From positions 186,001-250,000 of the forward strand of contig NC_016621.1 in the NCBI RefSeq assembly GCF_000236405.1: DNA of 64,000 nt. The letters run 5' to 3'. The position numbers were made by a program, and so were the translations under genes. The stretch is from Blattabacterium sp. (Cryptocercus punctulatus) str. Cpu (GTDB lineage: Bacteria; Bacteroidota; Bacteroidia; Flavobacteriales; Blattabacteriaceae). Each line of letters starts with the position of its first letter. The first letter of the stretch is position 1. Shown piece after piece: positions 1 to 9,398 of the stretch. The notes below the pieces were generated by a model that had not been told where the DNA came from, made no database searches, and saw only the letters and a list, made by a program, of their open reading frames with translations.

Positions 1-480
1 AATATTTCCTACAGAAGAAACATAAGATATTATTTGAATATTTTTTATTAATTGTTTAGCAATAGATCCCGCTACAACTCTACATATTGTTTCCCGAGCA
101 GAAGATCTACCACCACCTTTATAATCTCTTATTCCATATTTTTTTTCATATGTAAAATCTGAATGAGAAGGACGATATATATTTTTTATATGTTTATAAT
201 CTTCAGATTTATGATCTTTATTATCAATAATAAAACCGATAGGAGTTCCTGTAGTTATTCCATCTAAGATACCTGAAAGAAAATTTACTTGATCAGGTTC
301 ATTTCTTGGAGTTACAATAGATGATTGACCAGGTCTTCTACGATTTAATTCTTTTTGAATTTTTTTAAAATTTAATTTTAATCCAGCTGGACATCCATCA
401 ATAATTCCTCCTAAAGAATTTCCATGGCTCTCTCCAAAAGTAGTAATTCGAAATATATTTCCAAAAATATTACCAGCCAT
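1..480 (-). CDS. aroC: Chorismate synthase, C-terminal part beyond the window edge
   Basis: Catalyses the last step of the shikimate pathway, 5-enolpyruvylshikimate-3-phosphate to chorismate, using reduced FMN in the cytoplasm. The 160 visible codons start at an ATG at 480 and read [20 protein letters not shown], the conserved family N-terminus, with GESHG at residues 16-20. They continue through RRRPGQ (about 48-53), TPIGF, the YRPSHSD segment and [10 protein letters not shown] near residue 125. A full protein is about 350-360 residues, so over half lies beyond base 1. Chorismate feeds both aromatic amino acids and the menaquinone branch whose genes menF and menB are in this window. Confidence 0.96.
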   Translation of the reverse strand, partial: MAGNIFGNIFRITTFGESHGNSLGGIIDGCPAGLKLNFKKIQKELNRRRPGQSSIVTPRNEPDQVNFLSGILDGITTGTPIGFIIDNKDHKSEDYKHIKNIYRPSHSDFTYEKKYGIRDYKGGGRSSARETICRVVAGSIAKQLIKNIQIISYVSSVGNI

Positions 481-507
481 AAATTAATGTAATTATTTAA
501 AAAAATT

Positions 508-2160
508 TTAATTTTTTATTTCTATAGAAAGGGGTCTACCAAAATGATTTATTCTACTCATTCCTGTTAAGATTTTATTTTGATAACGTTTTTCTACTTC
601 AAATAAAGAAAAATTTGATAAAATTTCTATATGTCCAATATTAATACGTGAATTTTTATTCACTATTTGATTAATTAAATTAATTAATCTTAATTTTGTT
701 AAATTATCTTTGGATCCTATATTTAAAAAAAGTTTAGAAAAAGATTCTTTTTTGAATTTTTTAGATTTTAAAAAAGATCCTTTTTTGAATTTTTTAGTAT
801 AAAATAAAGAGGAATTAGATTTAGAGGAAAAAATAATATTAAGATCTTTAGAATTTTTATAAGATGAAATAAAACGATTAAATTCTATCCAAGAAAAACG
901 TTTTATTAATTCTTCTTTATCAAAAGATTCTAATTTTTTTTTTATTTTTGGAAAATAAGGAATCATTGATTGTTCATCAACTACTACTTTTTTTACTTTT
1001 TCTATAAAATAAAGGAATTGTTTTTCGCAAATTTCTTTTCCAGAAGGGATCATAGTTCTTTCAAAAGTTTTTCCAATTTTTTTTTCAAATTCTCGTAAAT
1101 TTTTAATTTCATTAGAATGAATAATACAAACGGAAATACCTGAATTTCCAGCTCTTCCCGTTCGACCACTTCTATGCACATAAATTTCATTTTCATCAGG
1201 AAGATTATAGTTTATAACATGAGTAATATCATTTACATCTATTCCTCTAGCAGCAACATCTGTTGCTACAAGTAATTGTAATTTTTTTGTTCTGAATTTA
1301 TTCATAACAGACTCACGTTGTGCTTGTGATAAATCTCCATAAATAGCATCTGTATTATAACCATCTTGTATTAAAGATTCTGCTATTTCTTTAGTATTTT
1401 TTCTAGTTCTACAAAATATAATTCCATAAATTTCGGGATGTATATCTACAATACGTTTTAATGCTAAATATTTATTTGAATTACTTACTATGTAGTAAAT
1501 ATGTTTTACATCATCAGAACAAATATTCCGTTTTCCTGTAATAATTTCTTTTGGTTCTATTAAATAAGAATGTGCTATAACATTCATATATTTAGACATT
1601 GTAGCCGAAAATAATAAACTTTGTCTTTTTTTTGGTAATTTTAATATAATGGAATCTAATTCTTCTTTAAATCCCATATTTAGCATTTCATCTGCTTCAT
1701 CAAGTATTAAATACTTAATATTAGATAAATATAATTTATTTCTTCGAATTAAATCAATAATTCTACCTGGTGTACCTACAATTATATGATTACTTTTTTT
1801 CAATAATTGTATTTGATTATCTATGCTAACTCCACCATATAATGGAATAATTTTTATTAGTAAAATATATTTTGAAAAACTTAATAGATCACGTGTAATT
1901 TGAAGACATAATTCTCTTGTTGGACATAATATTAATGCTTGTGCATAACGAATCTCTAAATTTATTTTTTGTATAATAGGTAATCCAAAAGCTGCAGTCT
2001 TTCCAGTTCCTGTTTGTGCTAATGCTATTATATCTTTTTCAGATTCTAATAAAAATGGAATTACTTTTTTTTGTATAGGAGTAGGATATTTGAATCCAAT
2101 ATTTTCTATAGCTTTAATGATTTTATCGTTTAAAAAATTGTATTCTTTAAAAGTTTTCAT
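508..2160 (-). CDS. DEAD-box ATP-dependent RNA helicase with DbpA-like C-terminal RNA-binding domain
   Basis: Cytoplasmic ATP-dependent RNA helicase, probably for ribosome assembly or mRNA unwinding. From the ATG at 2160 the protein has 550 residues: Q motif PTPIQ (26-30), Walker A GTGKT (51-55), TPGR (130-133), DEAD (154-157), SAT (185-187), and motif VI HRSGRTGR (329-336). The last 80 or so residues look like a DbpA-type RNA-binding domain. The linker before it repeats short Phe/Lys/Ser-rich units. An ATG four codons upstream (2172) is possible, but the chosen one starts directly at the family-like MKTFKEYNF. csdA/deaD and rhlE-type names are both possible, so no symbol is given. Confidence 0.93.
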   Translation of the reverse strand: MKTFKEYNFLNDKIIKAIENIGFKYPTPIQKKVIPFLLESEKDIIALAQTGTGKTAAFGLPIIQKINLEIRYAQALILCPTRELCLQITRDLLSFSKYILLIKIIPLYGGVSIDNQIQLLKKSNHIIVGTPGRIIDLIRRNKLYLSNIKYLILDEADEMLNMGFKEELDSIILKLPKKRQSLLFSATMSKYMNVIAHSYLIEPKEIITGKRNICSDDVKHIYYIVSNSNKYLALKRIVDIHPEIYGIIFCRTRKNTKEIAESLIQDGYNTDAIYGDLSQAQRESVMNKFRTKKLQLLVATDVAARGIDVNDITHVINYNLPDENEIYVHRSGRTGRAGNSGISVCIIHSNEIKNLREFEKKIGKTFERTMIPSGKEICEKQFLYFIEKVKKVVVDEQSMIPYFPKIKKKLESFDKEELIKRFSWIEFNRFISSYKNSKDLNIIFSSKSNSSLFYTKKFKKGSFLKSKKFKKESFSKLFLNIGSKDNLTKLRLINLINQIVNKNSRINIGHIEILSNFSLFEVEKRYQNKILTGMSRINHFGRPLSIEIKN

Positions 2161-2261
2161 AAACGAAATCAATTAATAAAAATAAATACATTATTATTTT
2201 TTTTTTATATCACAAATATAGATATTTAATTATTAATGATTACTTAATCTCAATGAGTTTA

Positions 2262-3536
2262 TTATTTAATAATGTAGATTAAGAGTTTTATATTTTTTTG
2301 TTTTTTTATAAGTCTTTTAGTTATAATTTCATATCTTATTATCAAAAGTATAGATGATAAAGTGATACCTAGTCCTAATCCTATCCATACACCTTGACCC
2401 CCCATTTTAAAATATATAGAGAATAACCATTCTATTGGTAATGCAATAATCCAATAAGAAAAAAAACTTATACACATAGGAATATTAACATCATGAATTC
2501 CTCTTAATGCTCCAATGATTATTCCTTGTATTCCATCAGATATTTGAAAAATACTAGCAATTATAATCATTTTTTTTGCTAGATAAATTACTTCATAATC
2601 ATTTTTAATATATAAATAAGGAATATAATTTCGAAAAAATAAAAATATAAGACTACATATTAACATAAATATTATTCCCATAATTATAATTGACCATCCG
2701 ATTTTTCTTAATTCAGAATAATTTTTTAAAGCTAATTGATTCCCAATTCTAATTGTTGCAGATACGGAGAATCCTGTACTAAGAAGAAAAGTTGATGAGA
2801 CAAGATTAAGAACTATTTGATGTGCTGCTAATTCTTTTATTCCGCATTTTCCAGATATAAAAGAAGAAATTGAAAAAGCACCTATTTCAAATAACATATG
2901 TAATCCAGATGGAATACCTATTTTTAGTATTTTTTTAAAATATTTTTTTTTAAAAAAAAAATATTTGAAATGATTATAATAATTACGAACTTTTTTATAT
3001 TTATATAATAAAAAATAAATACCTATTAACATTATAATCCGAGAAATTAAAGTAGCATAAGCTATTCCAGAAACTCCTAATTTTGGAAATCCATATAAAC
3101 CATTAATGAATAAATAATTTAAAATAATATTAATAAAGGCTGATATCCAAGTAATGATTAGACTAGGTAAAACTAAAGATAATCCTTCTGAAAATTTTCT
3201 AAAAACTTCAAAAATCATCCATGGAATAAAAGTAATAGCTGTAATTTTTAAAAAAGATATTGTATCATTTAAAATTTCTTTAGGTTGTCCTAAATATGGA
3301 AGAATATAAAAAAAAATATGTATAAAAATATACATGAATATTGATAAAAAAAAATTAAATATCAATCCATGATAGAAAATAATAGCTCCTTTTTGATACT
3401 CATTTTTTACATCTACTAATGCTATTAAAGGAGATATTGCGGTAGATATTCCAAATCCAAAAATAACAAAAACAAGAAAAATAGAATTAGCTAATGAAAC
3501 TGATGCTAAAGCTTTTTTACCTAAAAATCCTACCAT
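2262..3536 (-). CDS. MATE family multidrug/cation efflux transporter; true start lies upstream and is not ATG
   Basis: Inner-membrane exporter of the MATE family, with about 12 hydrophobic segments and family-like motifs such as the HQI segment near residue 238 of this reading. The first ATG at 3536 falls inside transmembrane helix 1: the open frame continues upstream to 3677 and encodes YFKKNLLLAIPISFTQLGV followed by VGLSDNIMVGFLG, which is the normal MATE N-terminus. No ATG, GTG or TTG occurs in that extension. The likely initiators are ATT codons at 3668 or 3662, just after the gcvT stop at 3670. Substrate cannot be predicted. Family assignment is firm; the start is not. Confidence 0.9.
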   Translation of the reverse strand: MVGFLGKKALASVSLANSIFLVFVIFGFGISTAISPLIALVDVKNEYQKGAIIFYHGLIFNFFLSIFMYIFIHIFFYILPYLGQPKEILNDTISFLKITAITFIPWMIFEVFRKFSEGLSLVLPSLIITWISAFINIILNYLFINGLYGFPKLGVSGIAYATLISRIIMLIGIYFLLYKYKKVRNYYNHFKYFFFKKKYFKKILKIGIPSGLHMLFEIGAFSISSFISGKCGIKELAAHQIVLNLVSSTFLLSTGFSVSATIRIGNQLALKNYSELRKIGWSIIIMGIIFMLICSLIFLFFRNYIPYLYIKNDYEVIYLAKKMIIIASIFQISDGIQGIIIGALRGIHDVNIPMCISFFSYWIIALPIEWLFSIYFKMGGQGVWIGLGLGITLSSILLIIRYEIITKRLIKKQKNIKLLIYIIK

Positions 3537-3669
3537 TATATTATCAGATAATCCAACAATTATAACTCCTAATTGTGTAAAAGATATAGGAATAGCTAAT
3601 AAAAGGTTTTTTTTAAAATATTGTAAATATGTTGTATATTTTTTTATTATATTTTTATAAATGGAAATT

Positions 3670-4740
3670 TTACAATATTAATAGGAATTTTTTTTCTCTT
3701 ATTGAAATAAAAATAGATTTTTTATCTAATTTATTTTTTATAATAAAACCTAATCCTATCCCTTTTTTTAGAATTGGAGAAAAACATCCGGATGTTACTT
3801 TTCCAATAATAGAATTTTTTTTATTTTTTAATAAATTACCTTGTCTAGGTATTTTATTTTCTTCTATAAAAAAAGAAAAAATTTTTATATGTACCTTTAA
3901 TTTTTTGTTTTTTAATATTTTTTTTGCAATAAATTTTTTATTAAATTTTGTAATCCAAGATAATCCAGCTTCTATAGGAGTAATTCTTTCAGTTATATCT
4001 TGACCATATAAACGGTATCCCATTTCTATTCTTAATGAATTTCTACTTGCTATTCCACAAGGTATCATATTTGAAAAAGAACCTATATTTAAAATATTAT
4101 TCCATACATATTCCGTATATTTATTATGAATATAAATTTCTACCCCTTTAGATCCAGTATATCCTGTTTTTGAAATCAAAATTTTATCTATATCTGAAAA
4201 TTTTCCTATTTCAAAATGATAAAATGGAATTTTAGATAATGGAATATTTGTCAATTTTTGAATAGAAGATATAGATTTTGGTCCTTGTATGGATAAAAGT
4301 GAATATTCTTGAGATAAATCTAAAAATGTTAATTTTTTATTTTTTATATAATTATTTATCCATTTTTTATCTTTTTCAATATTTATTGCATTAACTATAA
4401 GTAAAAATTCTATTTTTGAAATTTTATAAATAATTAAATCATCAATAATACCTCCTAAAGTATTAACTAAACAAGTGTATTGGGCTTGTCCAGATTTTAT
4501 ATTAGACAAATTATTTATAGTTAGGTATTGAAGTAAATTATGAGAATCTTTTCCTTTTAAAATAAATTTTCCCATATGACTAATATCAAATATACCTACC
4601 GATTTTCTTACAGCTATATGTTCTTTTAATGAAGATGTATATTGAAGTGGCATAGAAAAACCAGAATAAGGGATCATTTTTGCTCCTAATTGTATATGTT
4701 TATTATATAATATTGTTTTTTTTAATCCATTAAGATCCAT
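3670..4740 (-). CDS. gcvT: Aminomethyltransferase, glycine cleavage system T protein
   Basis: Transfers the aminomethyl carbon of glycine from the H protein to tetrahydrofolate, giving methylene-THF and ammonia. About 356 residues, normal length. Visible family features are the N-terminal GAKMIPYSGFSMPLQY region, SVGIFDISHMGK, GYTGSKGVEIY, and a C-terminal domain with GKVTSGCFSPIL and IGLGFI. Two adjacent ATGs (4743, 4740) overlap the 3' end of queD by 11-14 bases, suggesting translational coupling; a TTG at 4752 is less likely. The stop is immediately followed by the presumed start of the MATE gene. gcvP and gcvH are not in the window. Confidence 0.95.
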   Translation of the reverse strand: MDLNGLKKTILYNKHIQLGAKMIPYSGFSMPLQYTSSLKEHIAVRKSVGIFDISHMGKFILKGKDSHNLLQYLTINNLSNIKSGQAQYTCLVNTLGGIIDDLIIYKISKIEFLLIVNAINIEKDKKWINNYIKNKKLTFLDLSQEYSLLSIQGPKSISSIQKLTNIPLSKIPFYHFEIGKFSDIDKILISKTGYTGSKGVEIYIHNKYTEYVWNNILNIGSFSNMIPCGIASRNSLRIEMGYRLYGQDITERITPIEAGLSWITKFNKKFIAKKILKNKKLKVHIKIFSFFIEENKIPRQGNLLKNKKNSIIGKVTSGCFSPILKKGIGLGFIIKNKLDKKSIFISIREKKFLLIL

Positions 4741-5140
4741 CATATTCTGCAAAATTATTTTTAGTTTCGTACAAAGTTATTTTTAAATTTAAATTAGAAG
4801 ATATTTTTTTTTTAATTTTTTGCCAAAGAAAAATAACAATATTTTCCATTGTAGGATTAACATCATAAAATTCTTCAATATCTACATTAATATTTTTATG
4901 ATCAAAAAGAATATTTATTTCTTCACGAAGAATATTTTTTAATTTTTGGATACTAAAAACAAATCCAGTTTTTGAATTTATTTTTCCTGTAATACTAACA
5001 ATATATTCATAATTATGTCCATGATAATTGATATATGCACATTTTCCAAATTCTTCAATATTTTTATTATGATCCCAATGAGGATTATAAAGTCTATGTG
5101 CAGCACTAAAATGACCTTTTCTATTTATAGTTACTTTCAT
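4730..5140 (-). CDS. queD: 6-carboxytetrahydropterin synthase / 6-pyruvoyltetrahydropterin synthase family
   Basis: T-fold enzyme acting on dihydroneopterin triphosphate, in bacteria usually the QueD step of queuosine/preQ0 synthesis. 136 residues, normal length. The zinc-binding histidines are visible as HFSAAHRL near residue 10-17 and the YHGHNY motif near 39-44; the LFDHKN and ENIVIFLW segments are also family-typical. The C-terminus ETKNNFAEY is the conserved substrate-binding end. It overlaps gcvT downstream and lies 21 bases after idi. With so few queuosine genes in view, a pterin role cannot be excluded. Confidence 0.92.
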   Translation of the reverse strand: MKVTINRKGHFSAAHRLYNPHWDHNKNIEEFGKCAYINYHGHNYEYIVSITGKINSKTGFVFSIQKLKNILREEINILFDHKNINVDIEEFYDVNPTMENIVIFLWQKIKKKISSNLNLKITLYETKNNFAEYDGS

Positions 5141-5161
5141 AATAATAATTATTATTATTTA

Positions 5162-5701
5162 TTAAAAATTTAATTTTTTCAAATATTTATTTATAATAAT
5201 TTTTAACCATATAGTATAAGAATTTGGGTATAAATACATATCTATAATCAATTTTTTTAATGTAATCCATTTCCATTTATCAACTTCTTTAGAATTAATT
5301 ATAGGTGGATATGCATAATATCCTATAAAAACATGATCTAATTCATATTCTATTAATCCATTATTTAATAATTCATAATAAGTAAAACAAAATTTTTTTT
5401 CTAAAAAACAATCAAATCCCATTTCTTCTATTAAACATCGATGTGCAGCTTTTAAAATAGATTCATTTTTTTTAGGATGACTACAACATGTATTAGTCCA
5501 AAGTAATGAAGAATGATATTTTTTTGAAGATCTTTTTTGTAACATTAATAATTTATTATTATTCTTTGGATTATATTTAAATATAAATACTGATACTGCA
5601 CTATGTAATAATCCTTTTATATGAACTTTTTCTTTTTTTTCAAAACCAATAATTTTATTTTTTTTTCCTATTAAAGGGATAAAAATATCTTTTTTTTTCA
5701 T
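5162..5701 (-). CDS. idi: Isopentenyl-diphosphate delta-isomerase, type I
   Basis: Interconverts IPP and DMAPP for isoprenoid synthesis, needed here for the menaquinone side chain and undecaprenyl carrier. 179 residues with a Nudix-like fold. The catalytic cysteine region TNTCCSHP (about residues 68-75), the RCLIEEMGF Nudix segment, and ELDHVFIGYY with the catalytic glutamate are all present. First gene of the leftward idi-queD-gcvT-MATE string. The ATG at 5701 is followed by a Lys-rich stretch, as is common in this genome. The intergenic region to menI (5702-5867) must carry divergent promoters but shows no clear consensus. Confidence 0.94.
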   Translation of the reverse strand: MKKKDIFIPLIGKKNKIIGFEKKEKVHIKGLLHSAVSVFIFKYNPKNNNKLLMLQKRSSKKYHSSLLWTNTCCSHPKKNESILKAAHRCLIEEMGFDCFLEKKFCFTYYELLNNGLIEYELDHVFIGYYAYPPIINSKEVDKWKWITLKKLIIDMYLYPNSYTIWLKIIINKYLKKLNF

Positions 5702-5814
5702 TATGATTTATTTTTTTGAATTTAGAATTACCAACTTTTTTTTAAAATTAATTTTTTCTATTAAAATAAAAATTGTATTTATTAGAAATTTATTTTAAAA
5801 AATTTAAAAAAATG

Positions 5815-5825
5815 AAAAAAAAAAA
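5815..5825 (+). repeat. Poly(A)11 tract directly after the probable menI start codon
   Basis: Eleven consecutive A residues follow an ATG at 5812-5814. Read literally, that ATG gives a 7-codon peptide ending at TAA. With one extra A the frame joins the conserved N-terminus of the hotdog thioesterase. It is therefore a candidate slippage site or sequencing indel. Confidence 0.8.
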
Positions 5826-5867
5826 TTATTATTAAATGAATTAAATAATTTAAGAAAAAATACTTTA

Positions 5868-6236
5868 ATGTATACTTTAAATATAAAATATATTGATATA
5901 GGAATAAATACTTTAGTAGCAAAAATGTTAGTAAGTAAAAAATTACTTCAACCTATGGGATATCTTCATGGTGGTGCAACAATTGCTTTAGCAGAAAGTG
6001 TTGGAAGTGCATTATCTATAATAAATTTAAATCAAAATAATTTAAATGTTTTTAATATAGAAATCTCTGCAAATCATATACGAAATGTTAGAAATGGAAT
6101 TATTTTTGCTAATTCAAAGATTATTCATAAAGGGGAAAAAATTCATTTCATAAAAATAAATATTTATAATAAACATAAAAATATTATTAGTTTTTGTAAA
6201 ATGACCAATATAATAATTCCTAAAAAAAAAATATGA
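5868..6236 (+). CDS. menI: Hotdog-fold thioesterase, probable DHNA-CoA thioesterase; N-terminus disrupted by an A11 tract
   Basis: PaaI/YdiI-type hotdog thioesterase; next to the isochorismate synthase gene it most likely hydrolyses 1,4-dihydroxy-2-naphthoyl-CoA in menaquinone synthesis. The active-site segment QPMGYLHGGATIALAESVGS is intact. The reading from the ATG at 5868 (122 residues) lacks the usual first helix. That helix is encoded just upstream in the same frame (LLLNELNNLRKNTLMYTL), but its only ATG, at 5812, is out of frame because it is followed by eleven A residues (5815-5825). Nine or twelve would restore a full protein. The stop overlaps menF by ATGA. Exact substrate is inferred from context. 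Confidence 0.85.
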   Translation: MYTLNIKYIDIGINTLVAKMLVSKKLLQPMGYLHGGATIALAESVGSALSIINLNQNNLNVFNIEISANHIRNVRNGIIFANSKIIHKGEKIHFIKINIYNKHKNIISFCKMTNIIIPKKKI

Positions 6237-7300
6237 AATTTATAGAAATAAGTATTATTAATTTATACAAAAAAATAATAAAAAAATATTATAATAATGA
6301 GAGCTTTGTTTTATTTAAAAAACCTTATGAAAATAAAATTTATTTTTATTCTCGTGGTAATAATAGAAAAATTAAAATAAAAGAAAATTTTTTTTTAATT
6401 GGAAGTTTCAATCATAAAAATATCGTAAAAATTTATACTAACGAAATTTATTTTATAGATATAAAAAAAATTATATTTTCTAAAAAATTAATTACTATTC
6501 CTTCTTCTTTTTTAGATATAAATTTCTCTCATTTAATTTATTCATATGAATATCAAAATTTACTTAAAAAAGCTATTAAATTTATTAAAAATAATTACTT
6601 TAAAAAAGTAGTTTTATCTAGATTAATAAAAATACCATTTCAAAATTTTTATTTAAAAAAAACTTTTCAAAAATTAATTTTTTCTTATCCTAATTCTTTT
6701 ATAAGTTTATGGTATGATTTTGCTTATGGTTTTTGGATAGGAGCTTCTCCAGAATTATTAATGAAATGTAATGATAAAAAATTAAAAACTGTAGCATTAG
6801 CTGGGACTATTTCATCTTTAGAAAATAAAAATAAATGGACAAAAAAAGAAATAGAAGAACATAAAATTGTAATAGAATATATTACTACTTTTTTAAAAAA
6901 GTATTATTCAGGAATTTTATCTATAGGAAAAACAAAAATACTGAATTTAGGTACTATAGAACATTTAAAAACTCCAATTAATTTTTCATTTTTTAAAAAA
7001 CCAAATTTTTACGAAATTTTGGAAAATATGTATCCAACTCCTTCAATATGTGGTTATCCTAAAAGAAAATCTTTAGATTTTATTCAAAAATATGAAGGTT
7101 ATAATAGAAATTTTTATACTGGATATTTTGGTCCTGTTGATAAAATTAATATGGAATTATATCTTAATTTAAGATGTGCAAAAATAAAAATGGATAAAAA
7201 AGAAATTAATTTATATGCAGGAAGTGGAATAACTATACATAGTAATGTAGATCAAGAATATTTAGAAACAGAAAATAAAATAAAAAATTATTTTTTCTAA
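6233..7300 (+). CDS. menF: Isochorismate synthase (menaquinone pathway)
   Basis: Converts chorismate to isochorismate, first committed step of menaquinone synthesis. 355 residues, typical for the Bacteroidetes enzyme. The C-terminal chorismate-binding domain shows KVVLSR (about 121-126), FWIGASPELL, TVALAGT, EHLKT, PTPSICGYPK, GYFGP and the terminal NLRCAK and YAGSGI segments. The ATG overlaps the menI stop (ATGA), so the two are co-translated. The poorly conserved N-terminal third is rich in Lys/Asn/Ile as expected for a reduced A+T-rich genome. Works with menB at the right edge of the window. Confidence 0.95.
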   Translation: MKFIEISIINLYKKIIKKYYNNESFVLFKKPYENKIYFYSRGNNRKIKIKENFFLIGSFNHKNIVKIYTNEIYFIDIKKIIFSKKLITIPSSFLDINFSHLIYSYEYQNLLKKAIKFIKNNYFKKVVLSRLIKIPFQNFYLKKTFQKLIFSYPNSFISLWYDFAYGFWIGASPELLMKCNDKKLKTVALAGTISSLENKNKWTKKEIEEHKIVIEYITTFLKKYYSGILSIGKTKILNLGTIEHLKTPINFSFFKKPNFYEILENMYPTPSICGYPKRKSLDFIQKYEGYNRNFYTGYFGPVDKINMELYLNLRCAKIKMDKKEINLYAGSGITIHSNVDQEYLETENKIKNYFF

Positions 7301-7327
7301 ATTTATTTTCAATTAATCTTTTTTTTT

Positions 7328-8602
7328 CTATAAAATTTTTTTTATAATTATACGTATACTTTTATTATAATGAAAATATTGAATAATCCAATTTGTTAAA
7401 ACTATTATTTTATTTCTAAATCCAACTAGACTAATTAAATGAACAAACATCCAAATAATCCATGCTAAAAAACCTTTTAATTTAAAATAAGTAAAATCAC
7501 ATACAGCTTTATTTCTACCAATAGTAGCCATATTCCCTAAATTTTTATATTTAAAAGGGGGTCCTATTTTATTATTTAATAAAAAATAATTAAAATTTTT
7601 AGCTAGCCATTTTCCTTGTTGAATAGCAGGTTGTGCAGTCATAGGATGACCATTTGGATAATATTTATTTTTAATTATATATGCTACATCTCCAATAGCA
7701 AAAATATTTGGATATTTTAAAGTTTTAAGATAATTATCTACTAAAATTCTTTGTCCACTCATTATGTCTTCTTTTATAAATCCTTTAATTATAGCACCTT
7801 TTACTCCTGCTGCCCATATAACATTAGCAGATTCTATTTTTCTATTTTTATCCATAAAAATAATTTCACTATCGTAATCTTTTACTAAACAATTTAACCA
7901 AATATTTACTCCTAGTTCTTTTAAATTTTTAAAAGCTTGTTTTGAAGATTTTTCTGACATTCCATCTAATAATCTAGAAGATGCTTGTAATAAATGAATA
8001 TTCATATGTTGAATATTTAAATCTGGATAATCATTTTGCAATATATATTTTTTCATTTCTGCTAAAGATCCAGCTAGTTCTACTCCAGTAGGACCACCAC
8101 CAACAATAACAAATGTTATTAATTTTTCTCTTTCTTTAGAATTTTTTGTAAGTAATGCATATTCAAAATTTTGTAATATAAGACTTCTTATATTTAATGC
8201 TTCTGGAATTGATTTCATTGGTAAAGAAAAAAATTCTATATTTTTATTCCCGAAATAATTAGTTATAGATCCAGTAGCTATAATTAAATAATCATAAAAT
8301 AAAATTCCTACATTTGTATGTATTTTTTTTTCTTTTATATTGATAAAATGTACATTAGCTAGTCTAAAAAAAAAGTTTTTTGTTTTTTTTATAATTGTTC
8401 TAATAGTATGTATAATCGAATCCGGTTCTAATCCCGATGTTGCTACTTGATATAATAAAGGTTGAAAAGTATGATAATTATTTTTATCAATAAGAACTAC
8501 TTGAAATTTATCTCTTCTCAATTTTTTAGCAACTTGTAATCCAGCAAATCCAGCTCCAATTATTACGACTCTTTTTAAATTATTTTTTATTGGAATATTC
8601 AT
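7328..8602 (-). CDS. ndh: Type II NADH dehydrogenase (NAD(P)/FAD-dependent oxidoreductase)
   Basis: Peripheral membrane flavoenzyme passing electrons from NADH to quinone without proton pumping. 424 residues from the ATG at 8602 (a TTG lies two codons upstream). The FAD site VVIIGAGFAGLQ is near residues 12-23, the NADH site FVIVGGGPTGVELAGSLAEM near 165, and FAIGDVA and the C-terminal amphipathic or membrane-anchoring segment (FLAWIIWMFVHLISLVGF) follow. It matches the menaquinone genes in the window as its electron acceptor pathway. Convergent with menF. Confidence 0.94.
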   Translation of the reverse strand: MNIPIKNNLKRVVIIGAGFAGLQVAKKLRRDKFQVVLIDKNNYHTFQPLLYQVATSGLEPDSIIHTIRTIIKKTKNFFFRLANVHFINIKEKKIHTNVGILFYDYLIIATGSITNYFGNKNIEFFSLPMKSIPEALNIRSLILQNFEYALLTKNSKEREKLITFVIVGGGPTGVELAGSLAEMKKYILQNDYPDLNIQHMNIHLLQASSRLLDGMSEKSSKQAFKNLKELGVNIWLNCLVKDYDSEIIFMDKNRKIESANVIWAAGVKGAIIKGFIKEDIMSGQRILVDNYLKTLKYPNIFAIGDVAYIIKNKYYPNGHPMTAQPAIQQGKWLAKNFNYFLLNNKIGPPFKYKNLGNMATIGRNKAVCDFTYFKLKGFLAWIIWMFVHLISLVGFRNKIIVLTNWIIQYFHYNKSIRIIIKKIL

Positions 8603-8703
8603 AGTCAAAAGTTTGACGTATAAATTTATTATAAAAAATTATATTTTCATTTTAATTAATAAATTAATAATTTTGTTAATAAAGATAAAGATTATATAAT
8701 TTT

Positions 8704-9396
8704 ATGATTTATTATTTTATTATAGGAATAACATTTTTTATTAGTGTTATAGTAAGTAAAATTTTGAAAGATAAAATTCAGACATATTCTAAATTTTATT
8801 TGCAAAATCATATGAGTGGAAAAGAAATAGCAGAAAAAATGTTAACAGATAATGGTATTTATGATGTAAATATTATATCTGTAGAAGGAGAATTAACTGA
8901 TCATTATAATCCATTAAATAAAACAATTAATTTAAGTGAAAAAGTTTATTATGAAAATTCTTCTGCTTCTGCTGCTATTGCGGCTCATGAATGTGGTCAT
9001 GTTTTACAACATAAATGGGGTTATAATTTATTAAAATTCCGAAATGGATTAATTCCTATTTTAAATTTTAGTTCTAAATTTACACATTTAGCTATTATGA
9101 TTGGCCTTACAATATTTTATAGTTCAGAAGGAAAAAATTCTTTTATTCTTAAATTAGGTATAGGTTTATTTTCTTTAGCAGTTTTTTTTTCTTTTATTAC
9201 TCTTCCAATAGAATTTGATGCTAGTAAAAGAGCTTTAACATGGTTAAAAAATAAAAATATGGTAACATTTCAGGAATATGAGCAGGCAAAAGATTCTTTA
9301 AAATGGGCAGCAATGACTTATGTTATTTCAGCCTTAGGAAGTTTAGCTCAATTAATGTATTTTTTATCTATTTTTAATAATAAAAGAGATGAATAA
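8704..9396 (+). CDS. Membrane zinc metallopeptidase, YugP-like family
   Basis: Integral-membrane protein of 230 residues belonging to the zinc-dependent neutral peptidase type 2 family (YugP-like). The N-terminal hydrophobic helix (residues 1-20), the NISLSEK-type conserved core, and the HECGH zinc-binding/catalytic motif near residue 97-101 followed by LQH are clear. Two or three further membrane segments and a helical C-terminus with AMTYV follow. Its substrate is unknown. It is the only rightward gene between ndh and the leftward coaE group. Confidence 0.88.
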   Translation: MIYYFIIGITFFISVIVSKILKDKIQTYSKFYLQNHMSGKEIAEKMLTDNGIYDVNIISVEGELTDHYNPLNKTINLSEKVYYENSSASAAIAAHECGHVLQHKWGYNLLKFRNGLIPILNFSSKFTHLAIMIGLTIFYSSEGKNSFILKLGIGLFSLAVFFSFITLPIEFDASKRALTWLKNKNMVTFQEYEQAKDSLKWAAMTYVISALGSLAQLMYFLSIFNNKRDE

Positions 9397-9398
9397 TT

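Noticed and set aside
3629-4003. Phe-rich open frame opposite the end of gcvT
   Set aside because: Low-complexity shadow of a Lys-rich coding strand; no conserved motif.
4741-4752. TTG at 4752 as gcvT start
   Set aside because: It would lengthen the overlap with queD and adds no conserved residues; two ATGs lie just downstream.
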